Shown one piece after another: positions 43,803 to 52,405 of a DNA stretch of 64,000 nt. How positions within the stretch are numbered: the first letter of the stretch is position 1; every line of letters begins with the position of its first letter. The notes under the pieces were generated by a model. That model did no database searches and was not told the origin of the DNA. It saw only the letters and a program-made list of their open reading frames with translations. Location of the stretch: positions 62,001 to 126,000 of the forward strand of contig NZ_AGUF01000087.1 in assembly GCF_000236785.1 (NCBI RefSeq), in the 5' to 3' direction. Made by a program: the position numbers and the translations under genes. The DNA is from Achromobacter arsenitoxydans SY8 (GTDB taxonomy: Bacteria > Pseudomonadota > Gammaproteobacteria > Burkholderiales > Burkholderiaceae_B).

Positions 43803-44717
43803 ATGCCTGATTCCGCCCGCATCCTGACCGGCACCGCCTCCTGGACCGACCCGACCCTGCTGGCCTGCGGCCGCTTCTACCCGCCCGACGCGCACAGCGC
43901 GGAGTCCCGGCTGCGGTTCTATGCAACGCGCTTTTCGCTGGCCGAGGTCGACTCCAGCTTCTACGCCCTGCCCGCGCCGGACAACGCCCACCTGTGGGCC
44001 ACCCGGACGCCAGACGATTTCGTCTTCAACATCAAGGCCTTCCGCCTGTTCACCGGCCACCAGACGCCGCTGACTGCCCTGCCGCCGGACATCCGCCGCG
44101 AACTCGCGGACTGGCCGGAACCCGTCATCTATCACGACCAGATGCCGGCCGACCTGCGCGACGAGGTCTGGCGGCGCTACCAGATTGCGCTGGAGCCCCT
44201 GCGGCTTCCCGGCAAACTGGGCGCCGTGCATTTCCAGTTCCCGCCCTGGATACGGCGCGACGCGCGCGGCATGGCGCGGGTGGCGGACTGCGCCCGGCGC
44301 ATGGACGAACACCTGATCTCGGTGGAGTTCCGGCACCGCAGCTGGTTCGACAGCCCCGCCGCCACCGCCGGCACGCTGGCCTTCGAGCGCGACCTGGGCG
44401 TGGCGCACACCGTGGTGGACGCGCCTCAGGGGTTCGAAAACACCGTGCCCGCCGTGTGGGAAAGCACGCATCCGGACCTCACGCTGCTGCGCCTGCATGG
44501 GCGCAACGCCGCCACCTGGAATGCTTCCGGCGCGGCCTCGTCCGGCCGCTTCCAGTACGAATACACGGAACAGGAACTGGCCGAACTGGTCGCGCGCTTT
44601 ACGCGCCTGGCGTCCCAGACCGGGCAGGCGCACGCTGTGTTCAACACCAACTTCGAAGACCAGGGCATGCGCAACGCCGCGGCCTTCGCCTCGGCCCTGG
44701 CGCTGCCGGGGGTTTGA
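43803..44717 (+). CDS. DUF72 (YecE-like) family protein
   Basis: A 304-aa protein with the TIM-barrel DUF72 fold: ILTGTASWTDPTLL, the SLAEVDSSFYALP strand, FVFNIKAFRLFTGH, and LLRLHGRNAATW near the C-terminus. Biochemical function is unknown; the fold resembles sugar isomerases and endonuclease IV. The start MPDSARILTG follows the SOS-box promoter. Divergence from a LexA-controlled helicase gene hints at a link to DNA damage, but this is inference from position. Confidence 0.88.
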   Translation: MPDSARILTGTASWTDPTLLACGRFYPPDAHSAESRLRFYATRFSLAEVDSSFYALPAPDNAHLWATRTPDDFVFNIKAFRLFTGHQTPLTALPPDIRRELADWPEPVIYHDQMPADLRDEVWRRYQIALEPLRLPGKLGAVHFQFPPWIRRDARGMARVADCARRMDEHLISVEFRHRSWFDSPAATAGTLAFERDLGVAHTVVDAPQGFENTVPAVWESTHPDLTLLRLHGRNAATWNASGAASSGRFQYEYTEQELAELVARFTRLASQTGQAHAVFNTNFEDQGMRNAAAFASALALPGV

Positions 44718-44733
44718 TATCGCGGGCTCCGCC

Positions 44734-46218
44734 CTACCCGCCGCGCGCCACTTCCGCCAGGCTTTCCAGCAGCACTTCGAACTTGCGCGCGATGTCGTGT
44801 TCGGGCACGCAGGCGTAGCCCAGCAGCAGGCCCGGCCGGCGGCCGTCTTCGTTGACGTAGTAGCGCGACAGCGCGCGCGTCAGCACGCCCTTGCCGCGCG
44901 CCACGTCGACCACGCGCAGGTCGTCCATGTCCTGCGGCAGGGTCAGCACCAGGTGCAGGCCCGCCATGCTGGCGTCGCGGTGCAGCCAGTCGGGGCCCAG
45001 CCGCCGCTCGATCAGGTTGACCAGCATGGCGCGGCGGCGCCCGTACAGCATGCGCATGCGGCGGATATGGGCGGCGTAATGGCCCTCGGAAATGAAGGCC
45101 GCCAGCGCGGCGTGCGTCATCAGGTGGCCTTCGCGGTACAGCTCGGCATGCGCCGCCTGGAACGCGGCAGTCAGCGTCTTGGGCAGCACCAGATAGCCCA
45201 CGCGCAGCCCGGGATACAGCGTCTTGCTGAAGGTGCCCATGTAGATGACGGGCGCGTCCGGCTCCAGGCCCTGCAGCGACTCGATGGGCTTGCCGGAGAA
45301 GCGGAACTCGCTGTCGTAGTCGTCCTCGATGATCCAGCTGCCGCTTTGCCGCGCCAGCGCCAGCAGCTGGCGCCGGCGGGTAAGCGACATGACCGGCCCC
45401 AGCGGGTACTGATGCGAAGGCGTGACGAAGATGAAGCGCGGCGGCGTGGCCGCGTTGTCCGGCAGGCGCATGCCCTCTTCGTCCACCGGCAGGTGCACCG
45501 TGCGCAGGCCATTGGCCTGCAGGATGCTGCGGGCGCCCCAGTAGCCGGGATCTTCGACCCAGGCGGTTTCGCCGGCCTCGCCCAGGATGCGGGTCGTCAG
45601 GTCAATGGCCTGGTGCGAGCCCTCGGTGATGATGATCTGGTCGGGATCGCAGTCGATCGAACGGGTCAGCGCCAGGTGCTGCGCCAGCGCCTCGCGCAGC
45701 GCGGGCAGGCCTCCGCCGTAGGAGTAGCTCAGCAGATCCGGCGAGGGATTGCGCCACAGGCCGCTGAAGATGCGGCCGAACTTCTTGTGCGGGAATTCGG
45801 TCAGGTCGGGCACGCCAGGCATGAAGGCGCCCCACTGGTAAGGCGAGGCCGACACGCTGTCGACGATCGCCGCGCCCCGTGGCGACAGCGCCGGGCGCGG
45901 CTGTGCCTGGGGCGCCTGGCGCAGGCGGCGCCCGCTGGCCAGGTAGGAGTCCGGCACCGACGCATTGACGAAGGTGCCGTTGCCCTGGCGGCTGCGGGTA
46001 TAGCCTTCGGCCAGGAGCTGGCTGTAGACGTGCACGACCGTATTGCGCGCGATGCCGAGCTCGGCCGCGAGGTCGCGCGTGGCCGGCAGGCGCGAGTCCG
46101 CGGCGATGGATCCATCCAGGATGGCTTCGCGCACGCCGCGGTAAAGCCGCTTGTTCATGGGATCGCTGGATCCGTCGGCCAGACGGAGCAGCAGCAAGTC
46201 ACCGACGATGGACCGCAA
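44734..46218 (-). CDS. gabR: MocR/GabR-type transcriptional regulator with aminotransferase domain
   Basis: A 494-aa fusion of a GntR winged helix (about residues 20-90; REAILDGSIAADSRLPATRD) and a fold-type I aminotransferase domain. The PLP lysine is in MGTFSKTLYPGLRVGY, with EDDYDSEFRFSG upstream. It is divergent from gabT-gabD and is therefore the likely GABA-responsive activator. The reading starts at a TTG (46218; MRSIVGDLLLLRL) typical of the N-terminus in this subgroup; the first ATG (46158) would leave only the helix-turn-helix intact. The symbol is assigned by context and domain type, not by proven orthology. Confidence 0.87.
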   Translation of the reverse strand: MRSIVGDLLLLRLADGSSDPMNKRLYRGVREAILDGSIAADSRLPATRDLAAELGIARNTVVHVYSQLLAEGYTRSRQGNGTFVNASVPDSYLASGRRLRQAPQAQPRPALSPRGAAIVDSVSASPYQWGAFMPGVPDLTEFPHKKFGRIFSGLWRNPSPDLLSYSYGGGLPALREALAQHLALTRSIDCDPDQIIITEGSHQAIDLTTRILGEAGETAWVEDPGYWGARSILQANGLRTVHLPVDEEGMRLPDNAATPPRFIFVTPSHQYPLGPVMSLTRRRQLLALARQSGSWIIEDDYDSEFRFSGKPIESLQGLEPDAPVIYMGTFSKTLYPGLRVGYLVLPKTLTAAFQAAHAELYREGHLMTHAALAAFISEGHYAAHIRRMRMLYGRRRAMLVNLIERRLGPDWLHRDASMAGLHLVLTLPQDMDDLRVVDVARGKGVLTRALSRYYVNEDGRRPGLLLGYACVPEHDIARKFEVLLESLAEVARGG

Positions 46219-46219
46219 T

Positions 46220-46248
46220 TGGTTCTACCTGATTTATCAAAGTGGTTC
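46220..46248. promoter_or_regulatory. TGGTTC direct repeats between gabR and gabT
   Basis: TGGTTC occurs at 46220 and 46243, a 23-bp spacing (about two helical turns), in an AT-rich gap. MocR regulators such as GabR bind spaced direct repeats, so these are candidate half-sites. Confidence 0.4.
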
Positions 46249-46314
46249 CCACAAGTGGGGCCATCGTAGCATTAAATAAGGTTTTTACCGCCCATCATGC
46301 TCTGCGAGACCGAG

Positions 46315-47577
46315 ATGAAGAATCAGGATCTGAATACCCGCCGTTCCCTGGCCACGCCGCGCGGCGTCGGCGTCATGTGCGACTTCTATGCCGTGCGCGC
46401 CGAAAACGCCACGCTGTGGGATGCGGAAGGCAAGGAATACATTGATTTCGCGGGCGGCATCGCCGTCCTGAACACGGGCCACCTGCACCCGAAGATCAAG
46501 GCCGCGGTCGCCGCCCAGCTCGACAACTTCACGCACACGGCCTACCAGATCGTGCCTTATGAAGGCTACATCTCGCTGGCCGAGCGCATCAACCGCCTGG
46601 CGCCCATCGACGGCCTGAAGAAGAGCGCCTTCTTCACCACCGGCGTCGAAGCCGTCGAAAACGCCGTCAAGATCGCGCGCTCGGCCACCGGCCGCTCGGG
46701 CGTGATCGCCTTCTCCGGCTCGTTCCACGGCCGCACCATGCTGGGCATGGCGCTGACCGGAAAGGTCGCCCCGTACAAGCTGTCGTTCGGCCCGATGCCC
46801 GGCGACATCTATCACGTGCCGTTCCCCAACGCCACGCAGTCGATCAGCGTCGCCGATTCGCTCAAGGCGCTGGACCTGCTGTTCAAGGTCGACATTGATC
46901 CCAAGCGCGTCGCGGCCATCATCATCGAGCCCGTGCAGGGCGAAGGCGGCTTCAACATCACCCCGCCCGAACTGATGACGGCGCTGCGCAAGGTCTGCGA
47001 CGAACACGGCATCCTGCTGATCGCCGACGAAGTCCAGACCGGCTTCGGCCGCACCGGCAAGCTGTTCGCGATGGAGCACCACTCGGTCCAGGCCGACCTC
47101 ATCACGATGGCCAAGAGCCTGGGCGGCGGCTTCCCGATCTCGGGCGTGGTCGGCCGCGCCGACGTCATGGACGGCCCCGCCGCGGGCGGCCTGGGCGGCA
47201 CCTACGCCGGCAACCCGCTGGCGGTCGCCGCCGCGCATGCGGTGCTGGACGTGATCGCCGAGGAAAAGCTGTGCGAACGCGCCAACCAGCTGGGCGAGAA
47301 GCTGCGCGCGCACCTGGAAGGCCTGCGCGCCAAGGTTCCCGGCATCGCCGACGTGCGCGGCCTGGGCTCGATGGTCGCGCTGGAACTGAACGACGCGGCC
47401 GGCAAGCCCGACGCCGAAGCCGTCAAGCGCGTGCAAAAGCACGCCATCGACAACGGCCTGATTTTGCTAAGCTGCGGTGTATACGGGAACGTCCTGCGCT
47501 TCCTGTATCCCTTGACCATTCCCGACGCCCAGTTCGCACGCGCGCTGGACATCCTGTCCGAGGCGCTGACCGCCTGA
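46315..47577 (+). CDS. gabT: 4-aminobutyrate aminotransferase
   Basis: A 420-aa class III PLP aminotransferase converting GABA and 2-oxoglutarate to succinate semialdehyde and glutamate. It aligns along its length with E. coli GabT: RRSLATPRGVGVMCDF, DFAGGIAVLNTGHLHPK, GSFHGRTMLGMALTGK, IIEPVQGEGGF, ADEVQTGFGRTG, and the PLP lysine in ITMAKSLGGGFP. Start MKNQDLNTRRS chosen by this alignment; an ATG six codons earlier is possible. It is upstream of gabD with a long inverted repeat between them. Confidence 0.95.
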   Translation: MKNQDLNTRRSLATPRGVGVMCDFYAVRAENATLWDAEGKEYIDFAGGIAVLNTGHLHPKIKAAVAAQLDNFTHTAYQIVPYEGYISLAERINRLAPIDGLKKSAFFTTGVEAVENAVKIARSATGRSGVIAFSGSFHGRTMLGMALTGKVAPYKLSFGPMPGDIYHVPFPNATQSISVADSLKALDLLFKVDIDPKRVAAIIIEPVQGEGGFNITPPELMTALRKVCDEHGILLIADEVQTGFGRTGKLFAMEHHSVQADLITMAKSLGGGFPISGVVGRADVMDGPAAGGLGGTYAGNPLAVAAAHAVLDVIAEEKLCERANQLGEKLRAHLEGLRAKVPGIADVRGLGSMVALELNDAAGKPDAEAVKRVQKHAIDNGLILLSCGVYGNVLRFLYPLTIPDAQFARALDILSEALTA

Positions 47578-47605
47578 GACGCAGGCCCTGAATAAACGGT
47601 TATTC

Positions 47606-47701
47606 GGCCGGCAGGAACAACGATTGCGGGCGTAGCAGGCGCGGCGGCTTGATCACCAGGCCGCTCGCCTGCCGCGCCCGCAGTCGCTTGTTCCGCCGGC
47701 C
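47606..47701. repeat. long imperfect inverted repeat between gabT and gabD
   Basis: Arms of about 43 bases (47606-47648 and 47659-47701) pair with few mismatches: GGCCGGC/GCCGGCC at the base, then GGAACAA/TTGTTCC, GCGGGCG/CGCCCGC, GCAGGCG/CGCCTGC toward the tip, with a TTGATCACCA loop. The right arm ends just before the gabD ribosome site (AAGGAG). It has no T tract and is unlike the terminators elsewhere in the window. Confidence 0.75.
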
Positions 47702-47719
47702 TTTCAAGGAGACTCCCCC

Positions 47720-49189
47720 ATGACAGCATTGACTCATCCCCTCTCGCGTCCCGACCTGCTGCGCGACGCCTGCTACATCGACGGCAAGTGGGTAGGCGCC
47801 AACGGCGGCGCATCCATTCCGGTGGACAATCCCTCCACCGGCAAGACCATCGTGTCGGTGCCCAAGCTGGGCCGCAAGGAAACCGAACAGGCCATCGCCA
47901 GCGCCCAGGCCGCGCTGCCGGCCTGGAGCGCCAAGACCGGCAAGGAACGCGCCGCGATCCTGCTGAAGTGGGCGCAACTGATGATGCAGAACCAGCAAGA
48001 CCTGGCCGCCATCATGACGTCCGAACAAGGCAAGCCGGTGACCGAGGCCGCGGGCGAAATCGCCTATGCCGCGTCGTTCCTGGAATGGTTCGCCGAAGAA
48101 GCCAAGCGCATCGACGGCGACATCCTGCAAAGCCCCAAGGCAGGCCAGCGCCTGATGGCGCTCAAGCAGCCCATCGGCGTCACCGCCGCGATCACGCCCT
48201 GGAACTTCCCCGCCGCCATGATCACCCGCAAGGTCGGCCCGGCGCTGGCCGCCGGCTGCACCATGGTGGTCAAGCCGGCCCAGCAAACGCCGCTGACCGC
48301 GCTGGCCCTGGCCGTGCTGGCCGAAGAGGCCGGCGTGCCGGCCGGCGTGTTCCACGTCATCACCGGCAGCTCGCGCGACATCGGCGCGGCGCTGTGCGAA
48401 AGCGACGTCGTGCGCAAGCTGAGCTTCACGGGTTCGACCGAAGTCGGCCGCACGCTGATGGAGCAATGCGCACCCACCATCAAGAAGCTGTCGCTGGAAT
48501 TGGGCGGCAATGCGCCCTTCATCGTGTTCGACGACGCCGACCTGGACCGCGCCGTGGACGGCATCCTGGCATCGAAGTACCGCAACGCCGGCCAGACCTG
48601 CGTGTGCGCCAACCGTATCTATGTGCAGGCCGGCGTGTACGAAGAAGTCGCCAAGCGCCTGGTGGCCAAGGTCAACGCCATGAAGGTCGGCGACGGCTTT
48701 GAAGACGGCGTGACCCAAGGCCCGCTGATCGACCGCAACGCGGTGGAAAAGGTCCAGGAGCACATCGCCGACGCCACGGCCAACGGCGCCAAGGTCATCG
48801 CGGGCGGCAAGCCGCATGCGAAGGGCGGCACGTTCTTCGAACCGACCGTGGTGCGCGACGTGACGCAGTCGATGCGTTTTGCGTCCGAAGAAACCTTCGG
48901 CCCGGTGGCGCCGCTGTTCCGCTTCGACACCGAAGCAGAAGTCATCGGCATGGCCAACGACACCATCTTCGGCCTGGCCGCCTACTTCTTCACGCGCGAC
49001 TACGCCCGCATCTGGCGCGTGTCCGAATCGCTGGAATACGGCATCGTCGGCATCAATACCGGCCTCATTTCGAATGAAGTCGGCCCGTTCGGCGGCGTCA
49101 AGCAATCCGGCCTGGGCCGCGAAGGCTCCAAGTACGGCATCGAAGAGTACCTCGAGATCAAGTATCTCTGCGTGGATCTGGGCGCCTGA
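47720..49189 (+). CDS. gabD: NAD(P)-dependent succinate-semialdehyde dehydrogenase
   Basis: A 489-aa aldehyde dehydrogenase oxidising succinate semialdehyde to succinate, the step after GabT. Signatures: ITPWNFPAAMITRKVGPALAAG (cofactor site), LELGGNAPFIVFDDAD with the general-base glutamate, and the nucleophile in NAGQTCVCANRIYVQ. The C-terminal GLGREGSKYGIEEYLEIKYLC is the classic GabD ending. Strong ribosome site AAGGAG upstream. Product enters the citric acid cycle, linking to the two aconitases only in a broad metabolic sense. Confidence 0.95.
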   Translation: MTALTHPLSRPDLLRDACYIDGKWVGANGGASIPVDNPSTGKTIVSVPKLGRKETEQAIASAQAALPAWSAKTGKERAAILLKWAQLMMQNQQDLAAIMTSEQGKPVTEAAGEIAYAASFLEWFAEEAKRIDGDILQSPKAGQRLMALKQPIGVTAAITPWNFPAAMITRKVGPALAAGCTMVVKPAQQTPLTALALAVLAEEAGVPAGVFHVITGSSRDIGAALCESDVVRKLSFTGSTEVGRTLMEQCAPTIKKLSLELGGNAPFIVFDDADLDRAVDGILASKYRNAGQTCVCANRIYVQAGVYEEVAKRLVAKVNAMKVGDGFEDGVTQGPLIDRNAVEKVQEHIADATANGAKVIAGGKPHAKGGTFFEPTVVRDVTQSMRFASEETFGPVAPLFRFDTEAEVIGMANDTIFGLAAYFFTRDYARIWRVSESLEYGIVGINTGLISNEVGPFGGVKQSGLGREGSKYGIEEYLEIKYLCVDLGA

Positions 49190-49220
49190 CGCCCGGCGCG
49201 CGCGGCGCCCGCCGCGCGCC

Positions 49221-49253
49221 GGGGATAGGCGGGCTCCCCGCCCGCTTATCCCC
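49221..49253 (+). terminator. hairpin after gabD
   Basis: GGGGATAGGCGGG (49221-49233) pairs with CCCGCTTATCCCC (49241-49253) with one G-U. It probably ends the gab transcript, although no T tract follows; its right arm overlaps the DnaA-box-like element. Confidence 0.5.
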
Positions 49254-49268
49254 AGCAATTGTGGACAA
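49246..49268. repeat. DnaA-box-like pair, copy 1
   Basis: TTATCCCCA (49246-49254), 5-base spacer GCAAT, TGTGGACAA (49260-49268). Each 9-mer is one mismatch from the DnaA box TTATCCACA on its strand, in inverted orientation. The same arrangement recurs 1 kb away. Confidence 0.6.
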
Positions 49269-49383
49269 CCCGGCTGACAAGTCCTGCATGACCGGAAAAA
49301 GTCCTTTCAAAGCAATGACTTGAAAATCACGCTCAAATGCAGCCCAGGCATGATAGATTTGCGCGTTCCCTGGACGAGTCAGT

Positions 49384-50238
49384 ATGAGCAGAACTTTCAC
49401 CCTCGAGGACACCCGCAAGCTGGCGGCCATCCTGGCTGAAACGGCGCAGACGGAAGTCATGCCGCGCTTTCGCAACCTGCCCGAGGGCGCGGTGCGCGAC
49501 AAGAGTTCGCCGCGTGACCTCGTCACCGACGCCGACGAAGCCGCCGAACGCCTGATCGCCACACGCCTTGCCAAGCTGCATCCCGGCGCCGTGCTGATCG
49601 GCGAAGAAGCGTCCGCGCGCAATCCTGCGCTGCTGAACATGCTGGTCGATGCCGACCTGGCCTTCCTGATCGACCCTATCGACGGCACCCGCAACTACGT
49701 CGCCGGCCTGCCCCTGTTCGGCATGATGATTGCGGCCTGCCACCGCGGCGACGTGATCGCCGGCGTGATCTACGACCCGGTCAGCCGCGACAGCGCCCTG
49801 GCCGTGCGCGGCGAAGGCGCCTGGCTGGAATACGAAAACGGCAAGCGGACGCCGCTGACCGTCGCCAGCCCCGCGCCCCCGCAGGACATGGACGGCCTGA
49901 TCGCCACCGGCGCCCTGCCCGAACCCCTCAGGTCCGCCGTCAATGGCAACCTGTCGCGATTGGGCAGCACGGCGTCCCTGCGCTGCGCCGCCCACGAATA
50001 CCGCATGCTGGCGGCGGGGCACTGCCATGTGGCCCTGTACAACCAGCTTACCGCCTGGGACCATGCCGCGGGCTGGCTGCTGCACCGCGAAGCCGGCGGC
50101 TATGCGGCGCGCTTCGACGGATCCCCCTACAAGCCCACCCACCGCACTGGCGGCCTGCTGTACGCGCCCGACGCCGGCAGTTGGCATGCGGCGCGCAAGG
50201 CGTTGTTGGGGGACGCATTGGAAAGCGTCGAGGCTTGA
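49384..50238 (+). CDS. inositol monophosphatase family protein
   Basis: A 284-aa Mg2+-dependent phosphatase. Metal ligands E74/E75 (GEEAS), D97/D100 in DPIDGTRNY, and the second aspartate motif WDHAAGWLLHREAGG near residue 219 are all present. Substrate may be inositol-phosphate, 3'-phosphoadenosine phosphate or a histidinol-phosphate-like compound; not decidable. The family includes SuhB, but SuhB has other conserved residues and this is not clearly it. Single gene flanked on both sides by the same 23-bp DnaA-box-like element. Confidence 0.9.
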   Translation: MSRTFTLEDTRKLAAILAETAQTEVMPRFRNLPEGAVRDKSSPRDLVTDADEAAERLIATRLAKLHPGAVLIGEEASARNPALLNMLVDADLAFLIDPIDGTRNYVAGLPLFGMMIAACHRGDVIAGVIYDPVSRDSALAVRGEGAWLEYENGKRTPLTVASPAPPQDMDGLIATGALPEPLRSAVNGNLSRLGSTASLRCAAHEYRMLAAGHCHVALYNQLTAWDHAAGWLLHREAGGYAARFDGSPYKPTHRTGGLLYAPDAGSWHAARKALLGDALESVEA

Positions 50239-50271
50239 CAGGAAGGGCCTTTGCAGCCCTGAAATATGGGG

Positions 50272-50307
50272 TTATCCCTAGGAGTTATCCCCAGTTCCTG
50301 TGGACAA
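50272..50307. repeat. DnaA-box-like pair, copy 2, with an extra half
   Basis: TTATCCCTA (50272-50280), TTATCCCCA (50285-50293), 5-base spacer GTTCC, TGTGGACAA (50299-50307). The spacing and both 9-mers are those of copy 1 at 49246. It lies in the 159-bp gap between convergent genes, so a promoter role is unlikely. Confidence 0.6.
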
Positions 50308-50397
50308 CCCTATGGAAAGGTCTGTAACCGTTCAAAAAAAACCTTGCCGGGCAAGCACTTGCTTAAACCGGTCAAAAACCGGCCGACCCGGCTGCCG

Positions 50398-51216
50398 CTA
50401 CAGCGCCTCGAGCGCCACGGCGCAAGGCTGCTCGACTTTAAGGGTCAGAAGGCTGTCCGCCCGGGTGCGGCCCAGGTTGATGGCGGCGATGGGAATGCCG
50501 CTGCGCGACGCGGCGGTTACAAAGCGGTAGCCCGAATACACCATCAGCGAAGATCCGACCACCAGCACCGCGTCGGCGTTCGCCAGCCCGGCATTGGCCC
50601 GGTCCACGCGGTCGCGCGGCACGGTTTCACCGAAGAACACCACGTCCGGCTTGACGATCCCGCCGCAGCGCGGACACGGCGGCACGGCAAAGCGCGAAAA
50701 ATCGTGCCCGTCCAGGTCGGCATCGCCGTCGGGCGCGTCGCTTGCCTCAAGCGCCACCCAGTCGGGGTTGAGCGCGTGCAGCGCGTCCTGCCAGTCGTGG
50801 CGATTGCCGCGCCAGTCGCAATTCATGCAGCGCACCGCGTCCAGCCGGCCGTGCAGGTCCACGACGTCGCGGCTGCCCGCGGCCTCGTGCAACCCGTCCA
50901 CGTTCTGCGTCACCAGGATGGCGACATGGCCGCGCGCCTCAAGGCGGGCCAGCGCCAGGTGCGAGGCATTGGGCCGCACGTGGCCGAAGCGCCTCCAGCC
51001 CACCATGCTGCGCGCCCAGTAGCGCGCCCGGGCCAGTTCGCCGCCCATGAAGGTCTGCAGCGTCATGGGCGGCTGGCGCTTCCATTCGCCCTCGGTATCG
51101 CGGTAATCGGGAATGCCGGAATCGGTGCTGACCCCGGCGCCCGTCAGCACGAACAGCCGGGGGTGCCGGTCGATGAAGCCGCGCAGCGCGGCCAGTTCCG
51201 AGACTGCTGTGTCCAT
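50398..51216 (-). CDS. Sir2-family NAD-dependent protein deacetylase
   Basis: A 272-aa sirtuin. Rossmann fold with GAGVSTDSGIPDYRD, catalytic TQNVDGLH and LHGRLDAVRC, and a zinc module with four cysteines (CMNC and CPRC). The acyl-lysine pocket lacks the Tyr-x-x-Arg signature of desuccinylases as far as I can see, so plain deacetylase activity is likely. It may deacetylate acyl-CoA synthetases, which would fit the acyl-CoA metabolism in this genome. Followed after a 59-bp gap upstream by the serine acetyltransferase gene in the same direction. Confidence 0.93.
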   Translation of the reverse strand: MDTAVSELAALRGFIDRHPRLFVLTGAGVSTDSGIPDYRDTEGEWKRQPPMTLQTFMGGELARARYWARSMVGWRRFGHVRPNASHLALARLEARGHVAILVTQNVDGLHEAAGSRDVVDLHGRLDAVRCMNCDWRGNRHDWQDALHALNPDWVALEASDAPDGDADLDGHDFSRFAVPPCPRCGGIVKPDVVFFGETVPRDRVDRANAGLANADAVLVVGSSLMVYSGYRFVTAASRSGIPIAAINLGRTRADSLLTLKVEQPCAVALEAL

Positions 51217-51275
51217 CCAGGCTCCTCAGTCGAATTTCCGCGCGGCGGCACGGGCCGCGCACGGAAAAGCGGCGT

Positions 51276-52223
51276 TCAGCCGCCCAAGCCGCAGTCGGGC
51301 ATGTCGCTGACCAGGCTGGCCTGCGTGACGTTGCTGCCCGGCGGCACGCTGCGCGTGAGCCAGACGTTGCCGCCGATGGTCGAACCCTTGCCGATCGTGA
51401 CCCGGCCAAGGATCGTCGCGCCAGCGTAGATCACCACGTCGTCCTCGATCAAGGGATGGCGCGCCAGGCCCTTCTTGAGTTCGCCGTTTTCGCCGGGCGG
51501 GAAGCGCTTCGCGCCCAGCGTGACCATCTGGTAGAGCCGCACGCGGTCGCCGATGATGGCGGTTTCGCCGATCACGACGCCGGTGCCGTGGTCGATGAAG
51601 AAGCTGCGGCCGATGGTGGCGCCGGGGTGGATGTCGATGCCGGTGTCCGCGTGGGCGATTTCCGCCACGATGCGCGCCAGCATCGGCACGCCCAGCCGAT
51701 ACAGGACGTTGGCCAGCCTGTGGTGGATCATTGCCGCCACGCCGGGATAACAGAGCAGGACTTCGTCCACGCTGTGGGCCGCCGGGTCGCCCTGGTAGGC
51801 GGCCGTCACGTCCAGGTCGAGCGCGGCGCGCACGGCCGGCAGCTCGGCGCCGAACTGGCGCACGATTTCAATGGCGCGCAGCTGCGTGTCCGCCCGCAGG
51901 GCCGGGTCGTCCCGCCCGACGTACTGCAGCTCCAGACAGACCTGGTGCAGCAGCGCATCGAGCGCCGCGCCGATGGTGTGCCCGACGTAGAAGTCTTCGA
52001 CCTCTTCGCGCAGGTCGATGGGGCCCAGGCGCATCGGGAACAGCGCGCCGCACAGGTTCTTGATGATCTGGCGCAGGCTTTCCTGCGAGGGGAATTCGCG
52101 CAGGCCGGCGTCGTCGCGCAGGCGGCCGCGCGGGCCGCGCCAGGCCACGCGCGCGCCGCGCAGGCCGGACACGATGCTGTCCAGGTTCCAGTGGGCAGTG
52201 GGGATATGGATGGGGCCGTTCAT
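51276..52223 (-). CDS. serine O-acetyltransferase, EpsC type
   Basis: A 315-aa enzyme for the first step of cysteine synthesis (L-serine + acetyl-CoA). C-terminal left-handed beta-helix of hexapeptide repeats (TGIDIHPGATIG, DHGTGVVIGETAIIG, VIYAGATILG) after a helical N-terminal domain; EpsC-type enzymes have this longer N-terminus compared with CysE. The acetyl-transfer histidine pair lies in HADTGIDIHPGA and DHGTGVV. The ATG at 52223 is chosen; the preceding in-frame region is poor. A 182-bp gap separates it from galE, with a TTGACG -35-like hexamer at 52349-52354, so it has its own promoter. Confidence 0.9.
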   Translation of the reverse strand: MNGPIHIPTAHWNLDSIVSGLRGARVAWRGPRGRLRDDAGLREFPSQESLRQIIKNLCGALFPMRLGPIDLREEVEDFYVGHTIGAALDALLHQVCLELQYVGRDDPALRADTQLRAIEIVRQFGAELPAVRAALDLDVTAAYQGDPAAHSVDEVLLCYPGVAAMIHHRLANVLYRLGVPMLARIVAEIAHADTGIDIHPGATIGRSFFIDHGTGVVIGETAIIGDRVRLYQMVTLGAKRFPPGENGELKKGLARHPLIEDDVVIYAGATILGRVTIGKGSTIGGNVWLTRSVPPGSNVTQASLVSDMPDCGLGG

Positions 52224-52405
52224 TGCCGCGGCTCCGTCTGGGCGCCGACGAATCCGGCATGCATAGGGATGACAAACATGGAAGTGCCTCGCTGACGATG
52301 CGTCGCCCCCGGCCGGACCGCCGGGGTAATGCTGCTTCGCAATAATTCCGTCAACTGTAACCGCTAGTCCCCATCCCCCGGAAGTCATCCGATATGCCGT
52401 TGGGG

